A DNA stretch of 9,585 bases from Enterobacteriaceae bacterium (GTDB taxonomy: Bacteria > Pseudomonadota > Gammaproteobacteria > Enterobacterales > Enterobacteriaceae). Positions 1 to 6,658 of the stretch are shown here, in pieces; the stretch's first letter is position 1, and every line of letters begins with the position of its first letter. The notes under the pieces are model-generated. The model searched no databases and had not been told where the DNA came from. It saw only the letters and a list, made by a program, of their open reading frames with translations. Location of the stretch: assembly GCA_022712475.1 (NCBI GenBank), contig JALAGK010000165.1, positions 1 to 9,585 on the forward strand. Direction: 5' to 3'. Position numbers and translations under genes: made by a program.

Positions 1-4
1 CGAA

Positions 5-958
5 ATGAAAATTAAAGCAGCAATCGAGAAAATCCCTGGTGGGATGATGGTTGTCCCTCTGGTGATTGGCGCGCTTATTAACACCTTTGCGCCACAGGCA
101 CTGGAAGTGGGCGGTTTCACCACCGCTTTATTCAAAAATGGTGCGCCAGCATTGATTGGGGCATTCTTGTTGTGTATGGGGGCGGGTATTAGCGTCAAGG
201 CCGCCCCGCAGGCGCTGTTACAGGGCGGGACAATCACGGCAACGAAACTTGTTGTAGCCATCGTCCTGGGTCTTGCTGTGGAGCGTATGTTTGGCAGTGA
301 CGGTATTCTCGGCCTCAGCGGCGTCGCTATCATTGCAGCTATGAGTAACTCCAACGGTGGTCTTTACGCGGCGCTGGTGGGGGAGTTTGGTAATGAGCGT
401 GATGTGGGCGCCATTTCAATACTGTCTCTGAACGATGGCCCATTCTTTACCATGATTGCGCTAGGTGCGGCGGGTATGGCAAATATCCCGCTCATGGCGC
501 TGGTGGCTGTTCTGATCCCGCTGGTAGTGGGGATGATTCTGGGGAATCTTGATGCCGAGATGCGAGATTTTCTGACCAAAGGTGGGCCGCTGCTTATTCC
601 TTTCTTTGCCTTCGCCTTAGGGGCAGGCATCAATCTTGAAATGCTGTTGCAGGGCGGGCTTGCGGGCATCCTGCTCGGCGTACTGACCACGTTTGTTGGC
701 GGCTTCTTTAATATTCGTGCCGACAGACTGGTGGGCGGCAGCGGCATTGCGGGGGCTGCGGCATCCAGCACTGCCGGGAATGCGGTAGCAACGCCTATGG
801 CGATTGCGACGGCCGATCCGTCACTGGCGGCAGTTGCATCGGCAGCAGCGCCTTTGATTGCCGCTTCGGTTATCACAACGGCAATTCTGACCCCGTTTTT
901 GACCTCCTGGGTTGCCAAAGGGCAGGCGCGTAAAGCCAATGCGGAGAAAGCGTCATGA
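5..958 (+). CDS. kdgT: KdgT-family sugar-acid permease of the D-threonate operon
   Basis: Inner-membrane carrier of the 2-keto-3-deoxygluconate permease family, which imports sugar acids by ion symport. The 317 residues are mostly hydrophobic, with about ten possible membrane segments. The N-terminus [15 protein letters not shown] matches the family start, and conserved stretches appear at about 114-123 ([10 protein letters not shown]), 141-150 ([10 protein letters not shown]) and 247-264 ([12 protein letters not shown]...). Length is close to E. coli KdgT (about 327 residues), so the gene is complete, but only four bases precede the ATG and its ribosome site and promoter cannot be seen. Its stop overlaps the dtnK start in an ATGA, which implies translational coupling. 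The name follows the family. From its place beside a D-threonate kinase and PdxA2, I infer that the natural substrate is D-threonate or a similar four-carbon acid rather than ketodeoxygluconate. Confidence 0.88.
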   Translation: MKIKAAIEKIPGGMMVVPLVIGALINTFAPQALEVGGFTTALFKNGAPALIGAFLLCMGAGISVKAAPQALLQGGTITATKLVVAIVLGLAVERMFGSDGILGLSGVAIIAAMSNSNGGLYAALVGEFGNERDVGAISILSLNDGPFFTMIALGAAGMANIPLMALVAVLIPLVVGMILGNLDAEMRDFLTKGGPLLIPFFAFALGAGINLEMLLQGGLAGILLGVLTTFVGGFFNIRADRLVGGSGIAGAAASSTAGNAVATPMAIATADPSLAAVASAAAPLIAASVITTAILTPFLTSWVAKGQARKANAEKAS

Positions 959-2229
959 AAATGATTGTCGTTGCTGACGATTTTACCGGCGCGAATGATA
1001 CCGGTGTACAGCTCGCCAAACGCGGTGCCAGAACCGAAGTAATGTTGACAGCACAGCAAAAACCGTCGCGGCGCGCCGATGTACTGGTCATTAACACCGA
1101 AAGCCGCTCGATGAGCGCGGAGCAGGCCGCAACGGCGGTCGCACAGGCGCTCACATCCTATTGTGAGTCGCTGCAGGGTGAGGTGCTGGTGTACAAGAAA
1201 ATCGACTCTACCTTTCGCGGTAATCCGGGGGCAGAAATCGCCGCCGCACTGGCGGTGAGTGGGGCAACGCTTGCGCTGGTTGCGGGCGCCATTCCGGCAG
1301 CTGGCAGAACCACGCGTAATGGCGAGTGTCTGGTACACCAGCGCCCGCTCCTGGAAACTGAGTTTGCCAGCGACCCGCGTACGCCAATTATCTCCTCACG
1401 TATCAGCACTATTATCGGCCTGCAAACCGCGCTGCCGGTATATGAGCTCACGCTTGATCAGGTACGCGGCGGTGAGTTGCACGCCTGCCTTGAGGCACTG
1501 GCGACAAAAGGTGATGGCATTGTCGTGCTGGATGCTGAAAGCGATAACGACCTGACGCTGATTGCCCAGGCGGCCTGTGCGTTGGATAAGCGTCCGCTAC
1601 TGGTGGGCGCAGCTGGTCTTGCGAATGCGCTCCCGGTCGACAGCTATATGAGCCCTCGTCAGGCGCTACCGGTGCTTGTAGTTGCCGGTTCGATGAGTGA
1701 AATGACGCGCCGTCAGGTTGAGCAGGCGCAAATACAAGATCGCGCCGAGGTGGTGGATATCTGTGTTGAAGCGCTGCTCTCACCAGTGGGTGAGGAGGCA
1801 GTAGAACGTATGGTGCAGCAGGCCTGCGACGTACTTGAGCGCCAGCGTCACTGCGTACTGCGTACCAGCAGTCATGCTGACGAGCGCGAGCAAGTGGATG
1901 CGCTTGCCGCACGTTACAGCCTGACTCGACAGGCGCTGGGTGAAATGCTCAGTCGCCGTATTGGCGACATTACGCTTGCCATTCTGGATCGCGCCCGCAC
2001 TGGTGGGCTGTTTTTGACCGGTGGCGATATTGCCATTGCGGTAGCCAGTGCGCTTGGCGCCGAAGGCTACCGTATTCAAAGTGAGGTTGCGCCCTGCATC
2101 CCTTGCGGCACTTTTGTGAACAGTGAAATTGACGACCTGCCGGTCATTACCAAAGCCGGTGGGTTCGGAACCGATAGCACGCTTTGCGACGCGCTTTACT
2201 TTATTGAGGAGATGTACAGTGGGCATTAA
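955..2229 (+). CDS. dtnK: Four-carbon acid sugar kinase (DUF1537), probable D-threonate kinase
   Basis: ATP-dependent cytoplasmic kinase of the DUF1537 family. Members phosphorylate the 4-hydroxyl of C4 acids, and those paired with PdxA2 convert D-threonate to 4-phospho-D-threonate. The N-terminal sugar-binding domain opens with the signature [10 protein letters not shown] at residues 8-17. The C-terminal nucleotide-binding domain carries LTGGD at about 354-358 and TKAGGFG at about 399-405. The 424-residue length is normal for the family. Its ATG overlaps the kdgT stop by four bases (ATGA), and its own last 11 bases overlap pdxA2, so the three genes are surely one transcript. Relatives such as OtnK act on 3-oxo-tetronates, but those usually sit with an aldolase-like OtnC and a dehydrogenase. 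The PdxA2 neighbour favours DtnK. D-erythronate remains a possible substrate. Confidence 0.88.
   Translation: MKMIVVADDFTGANDTGVQLAKRGARTEVMLTAQQKPSRRADVLVINTESRSMSAEQAATAVAQALTSYCESLQGEVLVYKKIDSTFRGNPGAEIAAALAVSGATLALVAGAIPAAGRTTRNGECLVHQRPLLETEFASDPRTPIISSRISTIIGLQTALPVYELTLDQVRGGELHACLEALATKGDGIVVLDAESDNDLTLIAQAACALDKRPLLVGAAGLANALPVDSYMSPRQALPVLVVAGSMSEMTRRQVEQAQIQDRAEVVDICVEALLSPVGEEAVERMVQQACDVLERQRHCVLRTSSHADEREQVDALAARYSLTRQALGEMLSRRIGDITLAILDRARTGGLFLTGGDIAIAVASALGAEGYRIQSEVAPCIPCGTFVNSEIDDLPVITKAGGFGTDSTLCDALYFIEEMYSGH
2206..2211 (+). promoter_or_regulatory. Shine-Dalgarno site fixing the pdxA2 GTG start
   Basis: GAGGAG lies inside the 3' end of dtnK, seven bases before GTG at 2219. 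This strong site, and the fit of the resulting N-terminus ([14 protein letters not shown]) to PdxA proteins, select GTG 2219. A longer reading frame open from 2123 has no comparable site and would add 32 unrelated residues. Confidence 0.75.
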
Positions 2230-3202
2230 GACTGTTGCCGTCACAATGGGCGATCCTGCGGGGATTGGCCCGGAAATTATCATTAAAGCGCTTAACGAGC
2301 AGGAACTGGCCGGCGCGCCGGTCGTGGTGGTAGGTTGTCTGCGTACACTGCAACGCTTGCAGGAACAGGGAGTAACACCGCCCGTTAAGCTAATTGCCAT
2401 AGACCGTGTTGCAGATGCCTGCTTTGCACCTGGGCGGCTGCACGTAATTGACGAACCGCTCGCACAACCTGATGCGCTGACGCCGGGGAAAGTACAGGCA
2501 CAGGCGGGCGATCTGGCTTACCGGTGTGTGAAGCGGGCCACCGAACTTGCTATGGCAAATGAGGTGCAGGCCATTGCAACTGCGCCACTTAACAAAGAGG
2601 CGCTGCACCTGGCCGGGCACCTTTATCCAGGCCATACCGAGCTGCTGGCTACGCTGACCCACAGCCGTGATTATGCGATGGTGCTTTATACCGACAAACT
2701 CAAGGTTATCCACGTATCCACTCATGTGGCGCTGCGCAAATTCCTGGATACGCTCAATCAGCCGCGTATTGAAACGGTGATTACCCTTGCCGACAGCTTT
2801 CTTAAGCGAGTGGGTTTTGCCGCACCGCGTATTGCTGTGGCGGGTGTGAACCCGCATGCCGGTGAAAACGGCCTGTTTGGTGATGAGGAAATCCGCATTG
2901 TCGCACCGGCGATTGAAGCCTGCCGTGAGCGCGGACTGAATGTATTCGGTCCCTGCCCTCCGGACACTGTGTTTTTGCAGGCGCACGAAGGCCAGTACGA
3001 TATGGTGGTGGCGATGTATCACGACCAGGGACACATTCCGCTTAAGCTTTTGGGCTTTTACGACGGCGTTAACATTACCGCCGGGTTGCCATTTATCCGC
3101 ACGTCCGCAGACCACGGTACAGCCTTTGATATTGCCTGGACGGGCAAAGCCAAACCTGAGAGCATGTCCACCTCGATTAAACTGGCAATGCAACTGGCTT
3201 AA
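2219..3202 (+). CDS. pdxA2: 4-phospho-D-threonate 3-dehydrogenase PdxA2
   Basis: NAD-dependent oxidative decarboxylase of the PdxA family, 327 residues from GTG 2219 (E. coli PdxA has 329). In the D-threonate pathway PdxA2 oxidises 4-phospho-D-threonate at C3, and loss of CO2 yields dihydroxyacetone phosphate, feeding glycolysis. The family start VTMGDPAGIGPEI is at residues 8-20. The three metal-binding histidines fall at about H169 (STHVALR), H213 (NPHAGE) and H268 (MYHDQG), matching H166, H211 and H266 of E. coli PdxA. GLPFIRTSADHGTA follows near the C-terminus. The true pyridoxal-pathway PdxA usually sits with ksgA and apaH. This copy sits between dtnK and a DeoR regulator, so I assign it to acid-sugar catabolism. 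It overlaps dtnK by 11 bp and precedes the regulator by 8 bp. Confidence 0.88.
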   Translation: MGIKTVAVTMGDPAGIGPEIIIKALNEQELAGAPVVVVGCLRTLQRLQEQGVTPPVKLIAIDRVADACFAPGRLHVIDEPLAQPDALTPGKVQAQAGDLAYRCVKRATELAMANEVQAIATAPLNKEALHLAGHLYPGHTELLATLTHSRDYAMVLYTDKLKVIHVSTHVALRKFLDTLNQPRIETVITLADSFLKRVGFAAPRIAVAGVNPHAGENGLFGDEEIRIVAPAIEACRERGLNVFGPCPPDTVFLQAHEGQYDMVVAMYHDQGHIPLKLLGFYDGVNITAGLPFIRTSADHGTAFDIAWTGKAKPESMSTSIKLAMQLA

Positions 3203-3210
3203 GCGCGTAA

Positions 3211-3978
3211 ATGAAAGGACAACATCGTCTGGACCAGATAGTGGCTTTCCTGAAAAGCCATTCTCTGGCAACCGTTGAACAGCTGGTGGAGGCTATAGAC
3301 GCTTCCCCAGCGACCATTCGCAGGGATTTAATCAAGCTTGATGAGCAGGGCGTGATTAGCCGCAGCCACGGCGGTGTGGCGCTCAGGCGTTTTGTTCCCG
3401 TTCAACCCACCACCGATGAAAAGCAATTACGCAACCGCCAGGAAAAGCTGGCGATTGCCCGTCACGCGGCGAGCCTGGTGCAGCCTGGCAACGCCGTAGT
3501 ACTGGATGCCGGTACCACTATGCTGGAGCTGGCGCGCTCGCTTACCCACTTGCCGCTGCGCGTCATTACCGTCGATTTACACATCGCGCTGTATCTCTCT
3601 GCGTTTAAGCAGATAGAAGTCACCATCATCGGCGGTCGCATTGATGACAGCAGCCAGTCATGCATTGGCGAGCACGGGCGGCGTATGTTGCGCAGCGTCT
3701 GGCCAGATATTGCCTTTATGAGCTGCAACTCCTGGAGCGTTGAGGCTGGCGTGACCACGCCAACGGAAGAAAAATCAGGCTTAAAGCAGGATATTATTGC
3801 CACCGCGCGCCGTAAGGTGCTTCTGGCTGACAGCAGCAAATACGGCAAAAGCTCGCTTTTTAGCGTGGCGTCGTTGCAAGCATTTGATGACGTGGTGACC
3901 GACAGCGGCCTGGCGGTAGAGGCGCAGCGTGCACTGGCGGCGGAGCCTTTTACGCTGACGCTTGCCGAACCTGAATAA
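3211..3978 (+). CDS. DeoR-family transcriptional regulator, likely controls the D-threonate operon
   Basis: A 255-residue DeoR/GlpR-type regulator. The N-terminal winged helix-turn-helix spans about residues 5-57, with [20 protein letters not shown] as the helix-turn-helix core and RSHGG closing the wing. The C-terminal effector domain, about 75-230, shows the usual DAGTT (99-103), IIGGR (139-143) and [11 protein letters not shown] (205-215) blocks that bind a phosphorylated sugar in this family. It resembles E. coli YgbI in kind. The ATG lies 8 bp after the pdxA2 stop with no good Shine-Dalgarno sequence, so translation probably depends on reinitiation. As last gene of the operon it would be autoregulated. 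I infer that the ligand is a pathway intermediate such as 4-phospho-D-threonate. The operator should lie upstream of kdgT, outside the window. Confidence 0.85.
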   Translation: MKGQHRLDQIVAFLKSHSLATVEQLVEAIDASPATIRRDLIKLDEQGVISRSHGGVALRRFVPVQPTTDEKQLRNRQEKLAIARHAASLVQPGNAVVLDAGTTMLELARSLTHLPLRVITVDLHIALYLSAFKQIEVTIIGGRIDDSSQSCIGEHGRRMLRSVWPDIAFMSCNSWSVEAGVTTPTEEKSGLKQDIIATARRKVLLADSSKYGKSSLFSVASLQAFDDVVTDSGLAVEAQRALAAEPFTLTLAEPE

Positions 3979-4254
3979 AATGCTTACGACAACGAACGTG
4001 AGCTATCTGGACGAGTTATGGATGAAACTCCCCGTTCATAGCTGGTAACAACGCTTTCAGAGATAACCATGCTATTGAATGGCAAGGGCTTGCAGTGTGG
4101 GGTTGCTGATCCCCGCTGAAATCGGCGAACCGACGGCCGCAAGACAAGGTCAGACCGCCAGGGATGGCGGGCTGCGTCGAGCCGACCGTAGGCTGAAGGC
4201 CGGGAGGTGAGCGCACCGCAAAGCGGCGATTTCATTGCGGGGCCGCGAGGATTG

Positions 4255-4282
4255 TTAAGGAGCGCGCGGGAGCGCTCCTTAA
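4255..4282. repeat. Perfect 11-bp inverted repeat (hairpin)
   Basis: Arms TTAAGGAGCGC and GCGCTCCTTAA flank the 6-base loop GCGGGA, with no mismatch. On neither strand does a T-run follow, so it is a poor intrinsic terminator. It may be the most stable element of the surrounding structured region. Confidence 0.8.
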
Positions 4283-4283
4283 C

Positions 4284-4333
4284 CCGTTCACCACGAATGA
4301 AGTCTCATGAGTTGTCGGGCTTCACGTGAACGG
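4284..4333. repeat. 8-bp inverted repeat enclosing a nested stem
   Basis: CCGTTCAC at 4284-4291 pairs exactly with GTGAACGG at 4326-4333. Inside, TGAAG (4298-4302) can pair with CTTCA (4320-4324), giving a two-part stem with an apical loop that contains the palindrome CTCATGAG. It begins two bases after the 11-bp hairpin, so the two could stack in one RNA. Confidence 0.6.
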
Positions 4334-4381
4334 AATACCCACTTAACTGACCGGCACTAATACCATCCGGCAATTTTTGCC

Positions 4382-5176
4382 TTATACCGCTGGAATATTG
4401 CGCCCGTAATAAATCTCACGCATTTCCTTCCACAGCAGGCTGGTAATGTGCTCGCGCTCCTGCTGGCTTAACTCTTCTGGTTTGGTGTGGAACATATAGT
4501 GCTTAAGGTCGAACTCTTTAAGCAGCATCTTGGTATGAAAAATATTCTCCTGATACACGTTCACATCCACCATGTCATACAGCGCCTTCATATCATCCGA
4601 CATAAAGTTCTGAATTGAGTTAATTTCATGGTCGATGAAGTGCTTCATGCCGTTCACATCGCGGGTAAAGCCGCGCACGCGGTAGTCAACGGTCACGATG
4701 TCGGACTCAAGCTGGTGAATCAGGTAATTGAGCGCTTTAAGCGGTGAAATCACGCCACAGGTAGACACTTCAATATCAGCCCGGAAGGTACACAGACCAC
4801 CTTCCGGGTGACTTTCCGGATAGGTATGTACGCAGATATGGCTTTTATCCAGATGCGCCACAACCGTTTCTGGCAGCGGGCCGGGATGCTCGGTTTTATC
4901 AATAAGCTTTGGGTCGACAGGCTCTTCACTCACCAGAATGGTGACGCTGGCGCCCTGTGGTTCGTAGTCCTGACGGGCTATGTTAAGGATATTAGCACCA
5001 ATAATTGAGCAGGTTTCAGAGAGGATTTCTGTCAGGCGGTTGGCGTTATAGAGTTCGTCGATATACGCAATATAGCCATCGCGCTCTTCTGGCGTTTTGG
5101 CATAACAGATATCGTAAATACAAAAACTCAGGCTTTTGGTCAGGTTGTTAAAGCCGTGCAGCTTCAGTTTTTTCAA
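4382..5176 (-). CDS. speD: S-adenosylmethionine decarboxylase proenzyme
   Basis: Pyruvoyl-dependent decarboxylase that makes decarboxylated S-adenosylmethionine, the aminopropyl donor for spermidine. The 264 residues match the length of E. coli SpeD and, from memory, nearly all of its sequence. The self-cleavage site is present as [13 protein letters not shown]. Cleavage between K111 and S112 leaves a beta chain and an alpha chain whose S112 becomes the pyruvoyl group, and the processing and catalytic cysteine is C140 (VSTC). The start codon is TTG (5174-5176), supported by a strong Shine-Dalgarno sequence and by exact alignment of [20 protein letters not shown] with the family. The differences from E. 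coli cluster near the C-terminus. It lies 49 bp downstream of speE in the same operon, after a tetraloop hairpin. The leftward gap holds no obvious terminator. Confidence 0.97.
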   Translation of the reverse strand: MKKLKLHGFNNLTKSLSFCIYDICYAKTPEERDGYIAYIDELYNANRLTEILSETCSIIGANILNIARQDYEPQGASVTILVSEEPVDPKLIDKTEHPGPLPETVVAHLDKSHICVHTYPESHPEGGLCTFRADIEVSTCGVISPLKALNYLIHQLESDIVTVDYRVRGFTRDVNGMKHFIDHEINSIQNFMSDDMKALYDMVDVNVYQENIFHTKMLLKEFDLKHYMFHTKPEELSQQEREHITSLLWKEMREIYYGRNIPAV

Positions 5177-5183
5177 TTTGGTT

Positions 5184-5192
5184 CACCCCCTT
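5184..5192 (-). promoter_or_regulatory. Strong Shine-Dalgarno site for the speD TTG start
   Basis: On the minus strand AAGGGGGTG ends seven bases before TTG at 5176. The site probably compensates for the weak start codon. A six-codon ATG frame (5203 to 5183) ends inside it, with its TGA sharing the last bases of the site. Confidence 0.75.
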
Positions 5193-5203
5193 AGTCTGGA
5201 CAT

Positions 5204-5221
5204 CGCCGGGTTGCCCCGGCG
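5204..5221 (-). other. GCAA-tetraloop hairpin between speE and speD
   Basis: In the mRNA, CGCCGGG and CCCGGCG form a perfect 7-bp stem capped by GCAA, a stable GNRA tetraloop. It begins four bases after the speE stop and ends 11 bases before the speD Shine-Dalgarno site. No U-run follows, so it is unlikely to terminate. A role in mRNA stability or in setting the SpeE:SpeD ratio is possible but unproven. Confidence 0.65.
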
Positions 5222-5225
5222 GGTT

Positions 5226-6083
5226 TCAGGCCGTCAGTGCGTCCTGTAAATACTGTGGCAGTGCGAAGGCCGCGCAGTGGACCGCCGGATTGTAATAGCG
5301 ACAGTGCAGGCCGGTATGATGAAAGCGCGCCTGAATAGTGTCGGGGCGCAGGTGACGCATCGCCTCGTTATCGGTCGCCCAGGCAAATGTCATGATGCCG
5401 CCATAATAGGTCGGAATGGCTGCCTGGTAGAAGCTCACGTCTTTAAAGTACTGGCCAAGCCGCTGGTGGCTGTTGAGCACTTCGTCTTGTTGCAAAAAGC
5501 TCACGCCGTTTTGCGCCACGAATACGCCGCCGGGATTGAGGATGCGCTTGCAGCCTTCATAAAATGCAGACGTAAACAGGCCTTCGCCTGGGCCGATGGG
5601 GTCGGTACAGTCAGAGATAATGACATCAAACGTTTGCGTCGTCTGGCTGACAAAATTCACGCCGTCGTCGATAACCAGATGAAAGCGCGGATCGTCGTAG
5701 GCACCCTGGCTGTGGTTGGGCAGGTACTGGCGACAGAAGGCCACCACGCTGGCATCAATTTCCACCATCGTAATGCTCTCTACGCTTTGATGGCGCGTTA
5801 CTTCACGCAGCATGCCGCCGTCGCCGCCGCCGATAATCAGCACGCGTTTTGCCTGGCCGTGAGCCAGTAGCGGAACATGGGTCATCATTTCGTGATAGAT
5901 GAACTCATCGCGCTCGGTAGTTTGCACCACGCCATCCAGCGCCATGATGCGGCCAAATGCCGCGTTTTCGAAGATGATTAAATCCTGGTGGCTGGTCTTC
6001 TCATGGTATAGCACGTTGTCGACGCGAAAGTACTGGCCAAAGCTGTCGTGCAGCGTTTCCTGCCACTGATGTTGGTCGGACAC
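5226..6083 (-). CDS. speE: Spermidine synthase
   Basis: Cytoplasmic aminopropyltransferase that moves the aminopropyl group of decarboxylated S-adenosylmethionine onto putrescine, giving spermidine and methylthioadenosine. The 285 residues are close to the 288 of E. coli SpeE. The N-terminal beta domain (about 1-60) is followed by a Rossmann domain with the nucleotide motif LIIGGGDGG at 82-90. The catalytic block [11 protein letters not shown] has its aspartates at D158 and D161. The start codon is GTG (6081-6083), backed by GAGGAG nine bases upstream and by alignment of [13 protein letters not shown] with the family N-terminus. It lies 81 bp downstream of yacC and upstream of speD, its pathway partner. 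I could not identify a convincing promoter in the 6084-6164 gap, so it may be cotranscribed with yacC. Confidence 0.97.
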   Translation of the reverse strand: MSDQHQWQETLHDSFGQYFRVDNVLYHEKTSHQDLIIFENAAFGRIMALDGVVQTTERDEFIYHEMMTHVPLLAHGQAKRVLIIGGGDGGMLREVTRHQSVESITMVEIDASVVAFCRQYLPNHSQGAYDDPRFHLVIDDGVNFVSQTTQTFDVIISDCTDPIGPGEGLFTSAFYEGCKRILNPGGVFVAQNGVSFLQQDEVLNSHQRLGQYFKDVSFYQAAIPTYYGGIMTFAWATDNEAMRHLRPDTIQARFHHTGLHCRYYNPAVHCAAFALPQYLQDALTA

Positions 6084-6164
6084 AGGCGGTTTCTCCTCGT
6101 TAACACCCGCAAAAAGGGCACGAAATCATTGCTCACTATCAGTAAGGGATTCACGTTATGGAAT

Positions 6165-6512
6165 TTATTTCACCATGGCCAGCAGGCTCAGGGAATCACG
6201 GGCGAGGGCTTTGCATTTTTTGGACGTGGGCACGGCAATGCCGCTGAGATCGCGGTAGCTGTCTTCACCCAGTGCTTTCATATCAAAGCTGTCGTAATTG
6301 CTCAGATCCCACTGATTTTGCTGGGCAAAAAACACCAGCGCACGGCGTATCTGATAGTTAGGCATGTTCTGGTAGCCGCAGTCGTTTTTCAGGAAAACAA
6401 AAACAGCGGTAAGATCGGCCATATCTTCTGCTTCTGACTCACTCAGCGCCTGGCTTGCGCCGGAAAATCCCAGTAATCCACCAAACACCAATAACCTGAC
6501 AAACTTCTTCAT
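6165..6512 (-). CDS. yacC: YacC, small exported protein (PulS/OutS pilotin-like)
   Basis: A 115-residue protein matching E. coli YacC closely, especially in the mature part (LSESEAEDMADLTAVFVFLK). From memory its family is related to the PulS/OutS pilotins of type II secretion. Its own role is not established to my knowledge. The N-terminus MKKFVRLLVFGGLLGFSGAS is a Sec signal peptide, with likely cleavage after SQA (A22). No cysteine sits at that position, so it is probably a soluble periplasmic protein and not a lipoprotein. C45 and C100 could form a disulfide. I chose ATG at 6512 over an in-frame GTG at 6524 because it gives the family length and a normal signal peptide. Neither start has a strong ribosome site. 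It lies upstream of speE on the same strand and diverges from cueO. Confidence 0.88.
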   Translation of the reverse strand: MKKFVRLLVFGGLLGFSGASQALSESEAEDMADLTAVFVFLKNDCGYQNMPNYQIRRALVFFAQQNQWDLSNYDSFDMKALGEDSYRDLSGIAVPTSKKCKALARDSLSLLAMVK

Positions 6513-6595
6513 CGCGACTACCACTATTCAACAGGTAACAAACGTTAGCATACTTCGCGAGGCCTGGACGACCATTAATTATCCTAAGGCAAAAC

Positions 6596-6626
6596 TTGAC
6601 CTTGACGTTAGTGGAAGGTTTATCCT
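6596..6626 (+). promoter_or_regulatory. CueR-type copper-responsive promoter and operator for cueO
   Basis: A -35 box TTGACC (6596-6601) and a -10 box TATCCT (6621-6626) are separated by 19 bp, the stretched spacing that MerR-family activators such as CueR need. Between them lies a dyad with ACCTT at 6599-6603 and GGAAGGT at 6613-6619, which fits the CueR operator pattern. The expected start of transcription is near 6633. This implies induction of cueO by copper or silver ions. CueR itself is not in the window. Confidence 0.8.
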
Positions 6627-6633
6627 CGCGAGG

Positions 6634-6651
6634 TTTTCTCTAAGAGAAGGA
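6634..6651 (+). promoter_or_regulatory. Leader hairpin overlapping the cueO ribosome binding site
   Basis: TTCTC (6636-6640) pairs with GAGAA (6644-6648) around TAA. Two further U-G pairs would extend the stem into the Shine-Dalgarno AAGGA (6647-6651). If transcription starts near 6633, the leader is only about 25 bases and most of it is this hairpin. A three-base loop and A-U/U-G pairs make it weak, so the regulatory meaning is uncertain. Confidence 0.4.
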
Positions 6652-6658
6652 TCTGATG

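Larger units (their letters stand above)
4081..4340. ncRNA. Candidate structured RNA or small RNA-bearing mobile element
   Basis: A run of possible hairpins read on the plus strand: GCAA/TTGC (4082-4093), GGGG/CCCC extended by CAG/CTG (4093-4118), TCGG/CCGA around CGAA (4122-4133), CCGCCA/TGGCGG around a GGGA (GNRA-type) loop (4155-4170), GTCG/CGAC (4176-4186), CCGC/GCGG around AAA (4216-4226), a perfect 11-bp hairpin (4255-4282) and an 8-bp stem enclosing a nested one (4284-4333). No coding gene explains this. The transcribed strand, ends and promoter are unknown. It could be a solo HEARO/omega-type RNA of an IS605-like element, a MITE, or an intergenic repeat. I cannot decide without a search, and short GC-rich stems can arise by chance. 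Confidence 0.35.
3979..4381. other. Gene-free gap between convergent operons
   Basis: About 400 bp between the ends of the DeoR-type gene and speD. Short open frames exist on both strands, but none has a convincing start site or a recognisable product. The first 100 bases show only a small GAGTT/AACTC pairing at 4013-4030. From about 4081 to 4340 the DNA is rich in hairpins (separate entry). Next to speD is a small inverted repeat, GGCAA/TTGCC at 4369-4381, without a following T-run. No clear intrinsic terminator is visible for either operon. Confidence 0.7.

Noticed and set aside
364..1338. 324-codon minus-strand open frame under kdgT and dtnK
   Set aside because: It crosses two well-supported overlapping genes on the other strand and its translation shows no family motif.
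1259..1555. 98-codon plus-strand frame inside dtnK
   Set aside because: It is out of frame with the intact kinase, with no ribosome site and no recognisable product.
3984..4235. 83-codon minus-strand open frame in the gap
   Set aside because: No ribosome site, a low-complexity Arg/Ser-rich product and overlap with palindromic DNA. It is better explained as a GC-rich open frame without function.
4081..4340. CRISPR array
   Set aside because: The hairpins differ from one another and there is no regularly spaced direct repeat.
4081..4340. Retron or group II intron RNA
   Set aside because: No reverse transcriptase gene lies nearby, and I see neither the GTGCG intron start nor a domain V-like hairpin. 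A profile search would still be worthwhile.
4343..4362. Resemblance to the 3' end of 23S rRNA (ACCGGCACTAAT against ACCGGTACTAAT)
   Set aside because: The match is only about 12 bases, with no other rRNA sequence around it, so I treat it as chance.
4345..4381. REP-like palindrome beside speD (minus strand GCCGGATGG followed by GCCGG)
   Set aside because: It shares the head of an enteric REP sequence but lacks the matching ATCCGGC arm and the usual internal hairpin. At most it is a decayed remnant.
6084..6164. Separate speE promoter
   Set aside because: No pair of boxes close to the sigma-70 consensus with normal spacing was found in the 81-bp gap, so I did not annotate one.
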